Shown here: positions 1-11,369 of the stretch, piece after piece | Position numbering within the stretch: the first letter of the stretch is position 1 | How the letters are laid out: each line of letters opens with the position of its first letter | DNA from: Heterocephalus glaber | Lineage: Eukaryota > Chordata > Mammalia > Rodentia > Bathyergidae | Assembly: GCF_000247695.1 (NCBI RefSeq) | Contig: NW_004624778.1 | Location: 9,786,742 to 9,850,741 of the forward strand | Direction of reading: 5' to 3' | DNA length: 64,000 bases | Notes under the pieces: generated by a model | The model's input: the letters and a program-made list of their open reading frames with translations, nothing else | What the model was told of the DNA's origin: nothing | Database searches by the model: none | Translations under genes and position numbers: made by a program

Positions 1-166
1 TGGTTGAAAAAAATATTTGGAGATGATCCGATTCCACAGTATGAGATGAACCCACGGACCACAGAGATTTTATATCACCTTGCAGAACGCAACAGAGCCC
101 GGGACAGGGACGCCTGCCTAGTAATAGAGGACTTGAAACAAAAAGCAAACGAATATGAGTCAGAAG
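1..166 (+). CDS. HAUS1: HAUS1 coding exon, residues 14-69 (partial or whole)
   Basis: The window opens in frame at a TGG codon matching W14. The exon reads through IFGDDPIPQYE, NPRTTEIL and VIEDLKQKA to YESE, then one base of a split alanine codon, and stops at the donor GAAG|GTGAGA. Whether base 1 is the true exon edge cannot be seen. This N-terminal part precedes the main coiled coil. Confidence 0.95.
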
Positions 167-206
167 GTGAGATTTCAGTCTAGAGTGTTTTTTTAGTTCT
201 GTTTTT

Positions 207-962
207 GCCATATTGTGGATTGAAGCCAGGGGCATGCTACAGCTGAGTTACATCCTCAGCCTTTTTTATATTTTGAGACAAGGTCTTGCTGAGTTGCCCA
301 GTCTGGCCTTGAACTTTCCCTCTTCCTGCCCCAGCCTCTAAATCTAGAGTTTTGCATGAGATAATAAATAGAAATAACCAAATTTTATAACACTAAGGCA
401 TATAACATTAGTGTGGGATTTACTTTGCTTCTTTATTTTGCCCAAATTTATCTTCCATTCTGTTATCTTAGCATTAACTTTCCAAATCATTAATTTTATT
501 ATAGAAATATTTTAAAAATGTTTTTCAGTTCTGTGGTTCAAACTGAGGGAGCACTAAGCTACATCCTAGCCCTTTTTGAGACAGTCTTTCTAATTTGCCC
601 TGGCTGGCCTTGAACTTTCATTTCTCCTACTTTAGCCTGCCTGGTAGCTGGGATTACAGCTGTGTGCCATCATGCACTGCTGTAGTAAATATTTTATTGG
701 TGCTCTGTTAGCAAAACAGTGAGCCCAAAAAGATACAAGTCTAGCCAGACAGGGTGATACATGCCTGTAATCCCAGCTACTCAGGAGGCCGATGGAGGAG
801 GATCAATTGCAAGTGCCAGGCCAGCCTTAGCAACTTAGTAAGACAGGATCTCAAAATAAAAAATTAAAATAAAAAGGGCTGGGGTTGTAGCTCAGTGGCA
901 GAGTGATGCCTAGCATGTAGGAGCCCACGGGTTCAATCCCACAACCACATACACAAAAAAAT
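207..962. repeat. Three B1-dID dimers in HAUS1 intron
   Basis: Antisense dimers lie at 207-343 and 527-690 (reverse ID, then reverse B1 starting TTTGAGACA). A sense dimer lies at 743-962 (B1 with CCTGTAATCCCAGCTAC, then GGGCTGGGGTTGTAGCTCAG). An antisense ID remnant is at about 1060-1130. Confidence 0.85.
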
Positions 963-1149
963 GCCTGAATTTAGCTTCACACACAGAATACCTTTTTTTT
1001 CCCTTCCATTTGTTTAGTCTGTTTCTAGCCCTCACGTCTTAGTCATAAGAACCTTTTCTTCTACATGTGGATAACCCAGGTCCTTACAAATTCTACAAGT
1101 GTTACACCACTGAGCCCTTGCCTATATCTATCCCCCCAGGCCTTGCCTT

Positions 1150-1880
1150 CTTTTTTTTTTTTTTAAATTTTATTAGTAGATTTGCAATAGGATACATTCA
1201 TTGTGGGGAGTTGGTATATAGCATTGTTGCATCTTAATCCTTTTTACTCTCCAGTCCCCTTTCTCCCTCCCCTGTACCTCTGTCAGTAGATCCACTTCCT
1301 ATCTGCAAAGCGTCTGTTTCCTATAATCTTCTAATTTACTCTTTAAATTACTTGTATTTTGAGTTTCTTATATAAGAGAAACCATGTGACATTTAACCCT
1401 CGGTGTCTGATTTATTTTACTTAGTGTTCTAGTCTCAAGGTGCATCCATTTTCCTAAAAATGACTCAATTTTATCCTCCTTTATGGCTGAGTAGTACTCC
1501 ATTGTACATAAATACCACATTTTCTTTATCTGTTCATCTGGTGATGGACATATAGGCAACTTCCAGGATTTAGCAGGATTATGCTGCTATAAACATGGGT
1601 ATGCATACATCACTGTGATATGGTCTTTTGAGGAGATACCCAGAGGTTGAATGGAATTTCTGTTCTTACTTTTTTTGAAGAATCTCCATACAGATTTCCA
1701 TAGTGATTTTACTAGTTTACATTCCCACCAGCATAAGTGTTCCTTTTCCCCCACAACCTCTACAGCATTTGTTGATTTTTGGAGTCTTGATGATAGCCAT
1801 TCTTCCTGGAATAAAATGGAATCTCGGTGTTATCTTGATGTGCATTGCTCTAATACCCAAAGATATTGAACATTTTTTTC
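1150..1880 (-). mobile_element. L1 3' end, 5'-truncated
   Basis: The T-run at 1150-1164 is the poly(A) tail. Reading leftward on the minus strand there is the ORF2 C-terminus, with KMWYLCTMEYYSAIKEDKI and FLGKWM, then the 3' UTR. Frame breaks make it non-coding. Confidence 0.9.
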
Positions 1881-2040
1881 TTTTCTTTTTGTGTTTGTTT
1901 GTTGAGACAATCTCGCTCTGTAATTCAAGCTGAGAGAAAGTGCTTGCTAGGGCTTTGTTGGAAGGTTGGAAAGTGATGACTAATTAATGTGGGGTTTCTT
2001 TTTTGGAATGATGCAAATGTTATACAATATATTTGATGAT

Positions 2041-2190
2041 GGAGCCAGACATACTGTAGGACGCCTGTAATCCTGACTCTTGGGAGGCTGAGCCAGGAGA
2101 ATCACTGCAAGTTTGAGGCCAGCCTGGGCTACATAGAGAGTTCAAGGCCAGCCTGAACTGTGTAGGGAGACTGTCGCAAAAAACCAAAAG
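2041..2190 (+). repeat. B1 SINE
   Basis: Carries GCCTGTAATCCTGACTCTTG and the internal duplication GAGTTCAAGGCCAGCCTGAA typical of quasi-dimeric rodent B1. It ends in a C/A-rich tail. A short antisense B1 scrap lies at 1900-1932. Confidence 0.85.
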
Positions 2191-2363
2191 AAAAAATAGA
2201 TTTGATGATGGATATATTCCCTTGAATATACTAAAAGTCATTGAATTGTGTACCTAAGGTACATAGATTTTATGGTATGAGTTATACTTCACTAAAGATA
2301 TTAGAAGTTTAAAAAACAAAAAGACAAAACATCTTAGTCACCATGAAATTCTTTTCTTTTCAG

Positions 2364-2499
2364 CCAAGCATCTTCAAGACCTCCTCATGGGGAGTGTGAA
2401 TTTTTCCCCTGCCAATCTGTCTAGCACTGGTTCCAGGTATCTGAATGCTTTGGTTGACAGTGCAATGGTTCTTGAAACAAAGGATACTTCACTAGCAAG
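2364..2499 (+). CDS. HAUS1: HAUS1 coding exon, residues 69-114
   Basis: The acceptor is CTTTTCAG|CC and the donor AG|GTAATT. It encodes AKHLQDLLMGSVNFSP, then NLSSTGSRYLNALVDSA and LETKDTSLA. It starts in phase 1 and ends two bases into a serine codon (phase 2). Confidence 0.95.
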
Positions 2500-2879
2500 G
2501 TAATTACGGTGACATTTTTAATTTCTGTAGTCATGTTTGCTATAAGGTGTTGACCTAAGTACTTTCTCATTCTCAAGGTAATTCTGTACAGAAACTTAAC
2601 AATAAATGCAAAAGCACTGGACTTTAATCCTTATTTTTGCTAGTGAGCAAGATTAATTCAGATGAATGTGGTATTGATTAATTGTTTTAGTGTTTTCTTC
2701 CAGGATTAGGTTGTGAAGGTTGGTTGTCATGTATATTTGGAAGAAGAGTAGGTATCACTTACATTGTTCCCTGTAAACAATAAGAAAAGCAGTAGGCTAA
2801 CTCATCTAATTCAGCATGGTGAATTCTGATCATGTCCTACCCTATTTCGTAGAATAGGGTAGGAACCTTCATTCTTTGT

Positions 2880-3050
2880 GCTAGACACTTCACCTATATA
2901 ATGACGTGGTTCTCCTGACAACCATAAGAGGAAACTGAACCACAGAAGGGGTACGTTAAATAACTTCTCCAAATTAGTGAATGGTAGAGTTGGAATTCTA
3001 ACTCAGTCTGGCTCCCAAGTCCATGTGATTGTCACTGTTGGTAGTTAGGA
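2880..3050 (-). repeat. MIR SINE remnant
   Basis: GAGGAAACTGAACCACAGAA and the following TAACTTCTCCAAATTAGTGA match the conserved core of the ancient mammalian MIR family in reverse. Diverged, as expected for its age. Confidence 0.65.
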
Positions 3051-3220
3051 CCATCAGTGCAACTTCTGCTTGAGAACTGCAGAGATGTTTTCTTACTCAC
3101 CTTAAGTTAATTCAGCAGACACCAGTTGTAGGTGAGATGTGTGAACCCTTGGAAAGCAGAAGCAGAGATAAATAGAACAGTAACTGCCTTCAAGAATAAT
3201 TAATCCCTTTTCACTCTCAG

Positions 3221-3318
3221 TACATGTATTTATTTTTTTTGGTACCAGGAATCGAACTCGGGACCTTGTGCTTGTGAGGCAGGCGGCGGAACCACTGAGC
3301 TAAATCCCTGGCCCTCTC
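3221..3318 (-). repeat. GTACC-SINE with 13-bp target duplication
   Basis: It reads, reversed, as GGGATTTAGCTCAGTGGT, a CGC-containing loop region, AGTTCGATTCC and GGTACC-A(n). The first block resembles a tRNA A box and the second a B box. TTTTCACTCTCAG flanks it at 3208-3220 and 3319-3331. Confidence 0.88.
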
Positions 3319-3432
3319 TTTTCACTCTCAGATGAGGGAGATGGACACATAAAACTCTGCCATAATGTGACAGCTGTAGTAGGACAAGAATATATAAGCA
3401 GTAGCTAGGAGCACAGAGAAAAAGGTAGTGAA

Positions 3433-3648
3433 TTTAGCCAGGTATGGTGACATACCCCTGTAACCCTAGCACTCTAGAAAACTGAAGTAGGAGGATCCCA
3501 AGTTCAAGCCCAGGCTGGGCAATTTAACAACTTAGTGAGACCCTGTCTCAAAGATTGTAAAAATGTAGAAAAAGGGCTGGGGATGTAGCTCAGTGTGAAG
3601 GACTTAGGTTCAATCCCCAGTGCCCCCACCACCACCACCACCACCACG
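3433..3648 (+). repeat. B1-dID dimer with (CCA)n tail
   Basis: B1 half, A-rich linker and ID half (GGGCTGGGGATGTAGCTCAG). The tail has become a (CCA/CCACCA)n run at 3625-3648. Confidence 0.85.
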
Positions 3649-3861
3649 GTAGTAAATTCAAGATTGGGATAAATCTTAACAGAATATTGAAGGACAGATG
3701 GAATTTTGACAGTGAAGGACATTTCAAGAGATAGAAACAGCATGTAAAAAATGCATAAAGGTATGAAACAAGGTGATTTATATGACCATCTACTTACGGA
3801 TGTAACTAATAATTATAATTATTGTCCTTAATTCACATATGTAACCAGATTCTTCTTTTAG

Positions 3862-3996
3862 TTTTATTCCTGCAGTGAATGATTTGACCTCTGATCTTTT
3901 TCGTACCAAATCCAAAAATGAAGAACTCCAGCTTCAACTGGGAAAACTTGAAAAAAATCTGACTGCAACTTTAGTGTTAGAAAAATGTCTGCGAGA
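3862..3996 (+). CDS. HAUS1: HAUS1 coding exon, residues 114-159
   Basis: The acceptor is TCTTTTAG|T and the donor GA|GTAAGT. It encodes FIPAVNDLTSDLFRTKSK followed by a heptad-like K/E/L stretch, LEKNLTATLVLEKCLRE. The glutamate codon is split GA|A across the next intron. Confidence 0.95.
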
Positions 3997-4061
3997 GTAA
4001 GTAATTGAGTTGAAAATGGTGACAATTTTGATTATAAAGACAGTGATACAATATTGTCATA

Positions 4062-4142
4062 GGGCCAGGGATTTAGCTCAGTGGCGCAGCATTTGCCTTG
4101 TAAACGCAAGGTCTTGAGTTCAATCCCCAGTACCAGGGGGGA
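4062..4142 (+). repeat. GTACC-SINE
   Basis: Begins GGGCCAGGGATTTAGCTCAG and ends CAGTACCAGGGGGG, so its A tail is replaced by G. ATTGTCA flanks it at 4053-4059 and 4143-4149. Confidence 0.85.
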
Positions 4143-4204
4143 ATTGTCAGACTTAATTCTGGCAGTAGATATGATTTTTTAAAACATAGAACGTAGGATC
4201 TATA

Positions 4205-4524
4205 AATTTTTTTTTTTTTTTTGGCAGTACGGGGGATCAGACTCAGGACCTTGTGCTTGCAAGGCAGGTGGTAGCACCACTGAGCTAAATTGAGATAGGT
4301 CTCACCATATAGTCTAGAATGGCCTTGAACTCACTATGTAGTTTAGGCTGGCTTCAAACTCGCAGCAGTCCTCCTGCCTCAGTCTTTTTTTTTTTTTGGT
4401 ACCGGGAATCGAACTCAGGTCCTTGTGCTTTCGAGGCAGGCAGCAGAACCACTGAGCTAAATCCCTGACCATCCTCAGTCTTCTGAGTGCTGGGATTACA
4501 GGCATGCCCTGCAACACTTGGCCC
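4205..4524 (-). repeat. GTACC-SINE next to a B1 that carries another GTACC-SINE
   Basis: A GTACC-SINE occupies 4205-4288. A B1 follows (4289-4524) and is split by a second GTACC-SINE at 4386-4469. CCTCAGTCT is repeated on both sides of the inner copy, so the B1 is older. Confidence 0.85.
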
Positions 4525-4640
4525 ATAAAACATTTTTAAGAAGAAAATGACCTGAGTGGAAGTGAGGAATGGTTGGGTAAATATTTTCACCACTTTATAC
4601 AAGTTACTACATTTGTATTGTGTTTTTGTCTTTACTTTGT

Positions 4641-4852
4641 AGTACTGGGGCTGGAACCTGGGCACTTGCACATGCTAAGATGAGCTATATGCCCAGTCCT
4701 TTTTGTTTTATTTATTTATTTATTTATTTGTTGAGACAGGGTCTTGCTGAGTCCCTAAGCTATCCAGGCTGGGATCAAACTTATGATCCTCCTACTTGAG
4801 CCTCCCGCATAGCTGGGATTCTGTAGGTATGTGCCACTGAACCTGGCTCACC
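4641..4852 (-). repeat. B1-dID dimer with (TTTA)n linker
   Basis: Reverse ID (TACTGGGGCTGGAACCTGGG), a (TTTA)n run at 4706-4729 from the A-rich linker, then reverse B1. Confidence 0.85.
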
Positions 4853-5496
4853 TTATATTTTGTTGCACTTTTTTACTTAAAGCTCTGATATCCCTCTTTA
4901 ATGTTGGGGTCTGCCTTTAGGTCCACATTGCCTCAGAAATTCAGGCCAGTGGATAGGGATTATATAAATGCACAAGTAATTTGTTGTGTAAATTTATTCA
5001 TACTGAAAATGTGTGTACAATGCATTGTGTCATGTCACATTTAGGAGGCCAATGGGACCTCATATTTCAGATTTGCTTTCAACTTACTAAAAATGATGAT
5101 AGAAACAGGGAGATAGACTTTGTGGAGATAAGGAGATATGGGGGAGGGGAGGAGAAAAGTAAAAAGGATCAAAATGTGATATGTATATGTGTGTATATAT
5201 ATGTACCAGTATCTCATGATTAACATATTCATTGTGTATCTCAAACATATACTAATAAAATTTTTTCTATTAAAATTACCTTAAAATTACTCCTTGAGGA
5301 AAATCCCACATGGGAACACAGGGAAATAACCTGGAAGAATACATGGTAGACCGGGATATAAACTTTATGGTAGAGAATCCAGCAAGTCAGTTATCTACTA
5401 TTGACTAAACCAGTGTTAAATCCAAAATGTAGTGGCTTTTTTATAATAATTTTACTAAGGAGGAAGAGAAAGTGCTTTTAATTTTACTTTTTAAAG

Positions 5497-5620
5497 AGAT
5501 CTCAAGAAGGCAGAGCTCCATCTGTCTACCGAAAGGGCCAAAGTTGATAATCGTCTTCAGAACATGGACTTCCTGAGAGCAAAGGCAGAGGAATTCAGAT
5601 TTGGAATCAGAGCTGCAGAG
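5497..5620 (+). CDS. HAUS1: HAUS1 coding exon, residues 159-200
   Basis: The acceptor is TTTTAAAG|AG and the donor GAG|GTGTGT. It encodes DLKKAELHLSTERAKVDN, then NMDFLRAKAEEFRFGIRAAE. An alternative acceptor two bases on would break the frame, so position 5497 is the start. It ends in phase 0. Confidence 0.95.
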
Positions 5621-5674
5621 GTGTGTATGAAGGGCAGAACATAGCTAAATCTTTTTACCTTCATTCTCATAACT

Positions 5675-5835
5675 AGGCAGTATTATTAGTCTCTTGCACA
5701 GAAGAGGGAACTACGGAGAGGATAAGTAACTTGTCCAAGGTTATGTAACTACTTAGCTGCAGATTCAGACTCAAAGTCGGGCATTCAGGCTCTGAAGCTC
5801 AGGCCCTTAAGCTCTGCGCCCATCTTACCACGATG
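5675..5835 (-). repeat. MIR SINE remnant
   Basis: AGAAGAGGGAACTACGGAGAG and TAAGTAACTTGTCCAAGG match the reverse MIR core. It lies just after a HAUS1 exon. Confidence 0.7.
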
Positions 5836-5999
5836 TGTGAGTGCAGAAAAGATTCACAGATAACGTAAAAGGGCCTAGATGCATGTATAATTTTTCATCT
5901 GATTTGTAAGCTACTTTTTAATATATTACATGTTAAAAATATTTAATTATGATCACTTTTTAAATAATTTTCTAACTGAACACCTTTTTGTAATTATAG

Positions 6000-6065
6000 G
6001 AGCAGCTTTCAGCTAGAGGGATGGATGCTTCTCTGTCACATCAGTCACTAGTAGCACTGTCAGAG
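6000..6065 (+). CDS. HAUS1: HAUS1 coding exon, residues 201-222
   Basis: A 66-base in-frame exon between AATTATAG|GAG and GAG|GTGAGC. It encodes EEQ-type coiled coil continuing into QLSARGMDASLSHQSLVALS. Skipping it would keep the frame. Confidence 0.94.
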
Positions 6066-6094
6066 GTGAGCTTGTCTTTTCTGCTGCTCTGACA

Positions 6095-6355
6095 ATGCCA
6101 CATGTCTATTTACAAACAGTAGACCTGTATTTGGCTAGGGAGTCTAAGATCAAGGCTGCATTTGGTGAGGACCTTCTGCTATGTCATAACCTGGTGGAAA
6201 GGCAAATGAGCACAAGTCAAGCAGGGAGTGGAAGTGACCAACTCCCACCCATTCATGGAGGCTGTGCTGAACCACTCTAGAGTCCACCTGTTAATGCTGT
6301 TACAGTACCAGTTACATTTCAATGAGTTTTGGGGAGGACATTCAAACTGTAGCAC
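6095..6355. repeat. Old LTR-like repeat fragment
   Basis: Phrases such as CTGCTATGTCATAACCTGGT and GGGGAGGACATTCAAACTGT resemble the ends of old mammalian MaLR/MLT-type LTRs. The family is not certain. Confidence 0.45.
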
Positions 6356-6442
6356 TTATTTCAACCTCATTTAATATTCTTTAAACTATTAGTCCACAAT
6401 CTGCTTTTTCTCTTTTCCTTTGGGACCTTTATGGATATTGAT

Positions 6443-7715
6443 TTTTCCTCCCATGCTGAGGATGGAACCCAGGGCCTCGCACATGCTACGCAATGCAAGT
6501 GCTATACCACTGAGCCACCTCCCTGGCCCTATTTTTGCACTTTATGTTTACTATTATTTATTGTCTTTTATCTTTATTGTCCTTTTAGCTGTATATATCC
6601 TTCATTTGTTTGCCCTCCTTTATGTGTTGTTGTAGGCTAGACACTTTTTGCTAGAATCAGTAATGTATAGTTGACTTATTTCTCAAACACTTGAATGTCT
6701 CTGTGCTAACAATTTAGGAGCTCCTCTCCTCTTTCAATGGACGGTAAAAGTACAAGGCCCAAAATTCCTGGAGTTTCCAAATTCAATTCTGGGTTATATG
6801 AATTTTGTCTGTTTTGGTGGTAAGAGCAAGAAATAAAAGGTTTTTATTTCTTTTTTTATTTTTTGTTAATTTTGACACAGGATCTTGCTGTGTTGCCAAG
6901 GCTGGTCTTGAGCTTGCTATCCTCCTGCCTCAGCCTCCTGAGGATCTAGGACTACAGGGGTACACCACCATATCCAGCATATTGTATTTTACTTCATTTT
7001 ATTTTATATTAAGTTTTTATTTTTGCAGCACTAGAGATTGAAACCAGGAGTGCTCTACCATTGAGCTACATCCTTACCCCACCTCCCCTTATTTTTTATT
7101 TTGAGAGAGGGTCTCACTAAATTGCCCAGATAGGACTTGAACTTGTCTTTGTTCTGCCTCAGCTTCCCTTAATGCTGGGATTACAGGCATGCACCACTAC
7201 CTCTGTCTTTATTATTTTTGTTTTGTTTTGCTTTTTTGAGACTAGGTCTCACTATGTAGTTCAGGCTGTCCTTGAACTCACTCTGTAGCCCAAGCTGGCC
7301 TCCAATTTATGCAGATCCTCCTGTCTCAGCTTCCTGAGTGCTAGATTACAGGCGTGTGCCACCATACCCAGCCATTTATTTTATTCATTTATTTTTTTTT
7401 ACTTTTTTTTTTTTTTTTTGGTACCCGGGATCGAACTCGGATCCTTCTGCTTGCAAGGCAGGCATCGGAACCACTGAGCTAAATCCCTGGCGCCAATTTC
7501 TTTTACTTTTGAGACAGGCTGTCACTATGTAGCCCAGGCTGACCTTGAACTTGGGGCAGTCCTGCTTCAGCCTCCCAAGTGCTGGGGTTGCAGGCATGGG
7601 CCACCACACTTGGCTATTTTATTATTATTATTTTAGTTTTTCGGTAGCAGGGATCAAACTTAGGACCTTGCACTTGCGAGGCAGGCACAGGGCCACTGAG
7701 CTAAATTCCCGGCCT
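6443..7715 (-). repeat. Antisense SINE array in HAUS1 intron
   Basis: Seven SINEs, all antisense, follow one another: ID 6443-6531, B1 6868-6981, B1-dID 7010-7206, B1 7218-7374, GTACC-SINE 7396-7494, B1 7501-7614, GTACC-SINE 7628-7715. Each is recognised by GAGACA..GTCTCACTATGTAG (B1) or GGTAC..GATCGAACTCGG (GTACC). Confidence 0.88.
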
Positions 7716-7983
7716 TATTGTATTATCCTTGAGGGGTTTTTTGTATTTTGATTTTGCAATATAAAAATGACAATTCATAAATATGTATGAGACTCCAGTT
7801 GTTCCTTTATAAAATTCTGAAAAACTTGTAATCACATTCTTTTGTTTCTAGACAGATTATATCAGTCTTATTCTTAGTAAATGAGGATATAGCTTTCCTA
7901 TTTTAAACATCATATAAGCATTATTTCCATTGGAAGTAAACTTATCTATTTGAAGTTGTTTGATACCTTTTACAAAATATCCT

Positions 7984-8217
7984 TGGGTTGGGATGTAGGT
8001 CAGTGGTAGAGTGCTTGCTAGCATGCATGAGGCCCTGGGTTTAATCCCCAGCATTACAAAAAAAATAAAGAAAGAAAATAACATATCCTAATACTGCTGG
8101 GCATAGTGGCACATACCTGTAACCTCAGCACTCAGGAGGCTGGGGCTAGAGAATAATGAGTTTGAGACCAGCCTGGGTTACATGGCAACATAGGGAGACC
8201 TGTCTCAAAAACAAAAT
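7984..8217 (+). repeat. ID and B1, sense
   Basis: ID at 7984-8075 (GGGATGTAGGTCAGTGGTAG, A tail) and B1 at 8096-8217 (GCTGGGCATAGTGGCACATA). Confidence 0.85.
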
Positions 8218-8264
8218 CCTATGTTAATGCCTTGTATTTATTTCAGAAATGGGGGATGGGTGTT

Positions 8265-8520
8265 TGTTTCAGTATGGAGCATTAAACCCAAGACTTTCAC
8301 ACTGAGTTTTACCCCCAGCTCTTTTTTTGGTACCGAGGATCAAACTCGGGACCTTGTGCTTGCGATGCAGGCAGTGGAAGCACTGAGCTAAATCCCCCCC
8401 ACCCAGCTCTTTTTTCATGTTTGAGTCACTGAGTTTCTGAGGCTGGGCTCAAACTTGTAATCCTCTTGCCTCTGCCTCCTTGAGTGCTGGGATTAGAGGA
8501 GCATGCCACAGTGCCTGGCT
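8265..8520 (-). repeat. B1-dID split by GTACC-SINE
   Basis: The dimer's ID half ends CCCCCAGCTC and resumes at CAGCTCTTTTTTC. The GTACC-SINE lies at 8321-8400, and CAGCTCTTTTTT is repeated at its edges. It ends about 70 bases before a HAUS1 exon. Confidence 0.85.
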
Positions 8521-8590
8521 GGAAATGGGCACTCCACTTAGTTGCACTGTGACTATCTCTTACTCTGTGATTGTTTTTTTTCACTCCTAG

Positions 8591-8662
8591 AAATTGGCAG
8601 AGCTAAAACGACAGACTATACCTTTGAAGAAAAAGCTGGAGTCCTACTTAGATTTAATGCCG
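8591..8662 (+). CDS. HAUS1: HAUS1 coding exon, residues 223-246
   Basis: A 72-base exon in phase 0 between CACTCCTAG|AAA and CCG|GTAATT. It encodes KLAELKRQTIPLKKKLESYL and ends DLMP. It follows a 2.5-kb intron made almost entirely of antisense SINEs. Confidence 0.95.
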
Positions 8663-8821
8663 GTAATTATTTTTACGTAATTAATTTTAAAGTCATCATC
8701 TCTTCATTTTCCACAAAGGCAATAAATGATCATAAAAATTGTGGGTTCATGTCTAAGGATTTAAATCAGTGGTGAATTTCAGTACTGTGTATATATTGAC
8801 TATTTTCTGTAATTTAAAAAT

Positions 8822-9320
8822 TTTTTTTCAAGCAAAACATTTATTGGTACATTTTAGATACATAATGATAACACTCATCATAGGGAATTTGCATCTGTAC
8901 ATGATATATCCTGCCTCTTCTTTTTTTTCCATTTCTTTCCATTTCCCCCTCCCCTCTCTTATACAAAAGCTTTGTTTCCATTTTTTCCTTCTAATTTTAC
9001 TTTTTCTTCCTGTCCCTTCCTTTCTCTCCCCTTCCCATTTCTCAATATCTATTATACATTTTAGTCCTTATTTCCACTTTCAGTTTCTCACAACAGAGAA
9101 GCAAACAGTATGTAAACGTGTGTGTCTGATTTATTTCAAACTGTGGTCTTAAGGTGTATCCATTTAGCTACAAATGTCTCAAGCTCATCATTCTTCATGG
9201 CAGAGTAGCACTCCATTGTATGAAAAAAACCACATCTTCTTTATCCAGTCATCGCTTAATGGGCATTTGGGCTATTTCCAAGATTAAATTTATGAAAGGG
9301 TATTGCGGTATGTTTCTTCC
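8822..9320 (-). mobile_element. L1 3' end, 5'-truncated
   Basis: The 3' UTR block TTATTGGTACATTTTAGATA is shared with the L1 copies at 9460, 54,420 and 63,825. ORF2 C-terminal remnants, including the antisense of a YYSA-like motif, are at about 9190-9290. It ends about 55 bases before a HAUS1 exon. Confidence 0.85.
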
Positions 9321-9375
9321 TCCTTTGAATCTGAACTGAAGCGCTATAACTTCTCCTTATATTTTTCTTTAAAAG

Positions 9376-9423
9376 AATCCATCTCTTGCACAAGTGAAAA
9401 TTGAAGAAGCAAAGAGAGAATTA
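9376..9423 (+). CDS. HAUS1: HAUS1 coding exon, residues 247-262
   Basis: A 48-base micro-exon in phase 0 between CTTTAAAAG|AAT and TTA|GTAAGT. It encodes NPSLAQVKIEEAKREL. It is squeezed between two antisense L1 3' ends, about 55 bases upstream and 25 bases downstream. Confidence 0.95.
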
Positions 9424-9455
9424 GTAAGTAGATCCTATTCTTCCGCCATATTTTT

Positions 9456-10111
9456 TTTTTTTGCTTAAATTCTTTTATTGGTACATTTTAGGTATACAAT
9501 ACGTTTACATTTATCATTGGGTGCTTGTACTTGTACATGATGTATCTCGGTTCTTATTTTTTCCCCATTACGTGTGCACCCTTCACCCCTCCACCATTCC
9601 CTATTTACATAGACTTTGTTTCCATTTTTTCCTTTTGTCAAAATTTTCCTTCCCCTTCTTTCCTTTCCCCTTCCCCTTCTACTTCCCCTACCCCTTTGGA
9701 CCTTTTCTTCCTATTTCAAATTATCAATTATTTGTTATAATCCTTATTTACACTTTGTTCCTCACACTACAGAAACTACTCGGTATTTACACATGTGTGT
9801 CCTATTTATTTCACCTAAGAGTATGGCCTCAATATGCATCCATTTAGCTATAAATGTCTAGTTTCTCATTCTTTATGGCTGAGTAGTACTCCATTTTATT
9901 AAAAAACACATCTTTACCCAGTTTCCAATTGATGGGCACTTGGGCTGTTTCCAAGCTTTTACTATTACGAACTATATTGCTATGAACATAGGTGCACATA
10001 TATTGCTGTGGTATGATTCTTTTAATTCTTTTGGGAAGATACCTGGCAGGGGAATAGCTGGGTCAAATGGGACCTCTAGCCCTAGTTCTTTGAGTCTTTC
10101 TCCATATTTTT
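9456..10111 (-). mobile_element. L1 3' end, 5'-truncated
   Basis: T-run, shared 3' UTR block, pyrimidine-rich 3' UTR, then the ORF2 C-terminal region. CCATATTTTT occurs at both edges (9446-9455 and 10,102-10,111) and may be the target duplication, though the right copy could be L1 sequence. Confidence 0.85.
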
Positions 10112-10127
10112 ATATATTTACTTATTT

Positions 10128-11018
10128 TTTGTTTTTTGAGACAGGGTCTATGTAGCCCAGGCTGTCCTGTAATTCTCAGCGATCCCCCTGGCCCCTCAGG
10201 TGCTGGGATTACAGGCATGCACTACCACGTCCAGCTTCTTTATATTTTTTAAAAAGAAATGAAATAGCCAGTGTAGTGGTGCATGCATGTAATCCAAGGA
10301 GGGTGAGGCAGGAGGATTGCCGTGGGTTCAAGGCCAGCCTGAACTACACAATGAGATCCTATCTCAAAAAAACAAAAACAAAACAATAAAATAAATAAAT
10401 CTGATCTAGCTAAAACCTCTTTCATTCTCTTCTTCAGTTGTAAACTACAGTCCCAAAGTTGCCTTGTATCATTCCCATGCACCCTTTAATACTTTTTGTG
10501 GTACATCTCCATGCATTTTTAGTGCTGTTTCATGTCTTTTAAGATTTTACATAGATTTCCCAAATGGGGAAGAGGGGTTGAGATAATATTCTAGGCAAAA
10601 AGAATGAGCAGCCAGGCATGGTGTTACACATCTGTCATCCCAGTACTGTGGAAGACTAAGGCAGAGAGGCTCACAAGTTTGAGCCCAGCCTGAGCAACTT
10701 AGTGATTATAGTGAGACCCTGTCACAGTATCAAAGATGGAGCTGGAACATACCTCAGTGGCAAGGCCCTGGGTTCAATCTTCCATACCACACACACAGTA
10801 TTAGCAAAAGCAGGTCTGGAGGTGTGGCTCGGTGCAGGGCCTGGGTTTGATCTGCAGCACCCCAGAAAGGAGGGAGGCAGGCAGGCAGGTAGGCAGGCAA
10901 GCAGGCTGGTTGCAGTGGAACACAATGACATCTGTATTCCTGCTGTTCCAGAGGCTGAGGTCAGGGGATTGCTTGAACACAAGTTTGAGGCCAGCCTAGC
11001 AAGATTCCTTTAAAAGAA
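10128..11018. repeat. SINE cluster with (GGCA)n
   Basis: B1 antisense 10,128-10,237; B1 sense 10,264-10,402; B1-dID sense 10,611-10,799; ID sense 10,812-10,866; (GGCA)n 10,872-10,904; B1 sense 10,905-11,018. The tetranucleotide run sits where the ID tail should be. Confidence 0.8.
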
Positions 11019-11369
11019 AAGAACTGGCAAAGGCATAAGAGACAAGGAATGACATTGTCCTGAACTGTAGCAGGTGATGAGCTGCAGCTCAGGAACACGC
11101 ATCCTAAGATAGGACTGATAAAGATAAATTGGTTTATGATATAAAGGGTCCTAAATATAGCAAGAGTTGAACTTGGAGGCAGTAAGGGACTAGTAAAAGT
11201 TGCTGTGTATTTCCTTGTTTTTAAGCTCTAGAGAAATGATGAGAGCTTAGATTTTGGTCAGGCCTATGCTTTAGGAAGTTTGTTTGGTAACCAGTGTGAA
11301 AGGCGGATTGGAGGAGGTGAGAGAAAATTGCAAATACAAATTGGCCTACTTAGGCTAGACAAAAAGTTG

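Noticed and set aside
9525..9861. Pyrimidine-rich open frames of F/P/L/S
   Set aside because: They are the 3' UTR of an antisense L1; the same frames recur in the copy at 54.5 kb.
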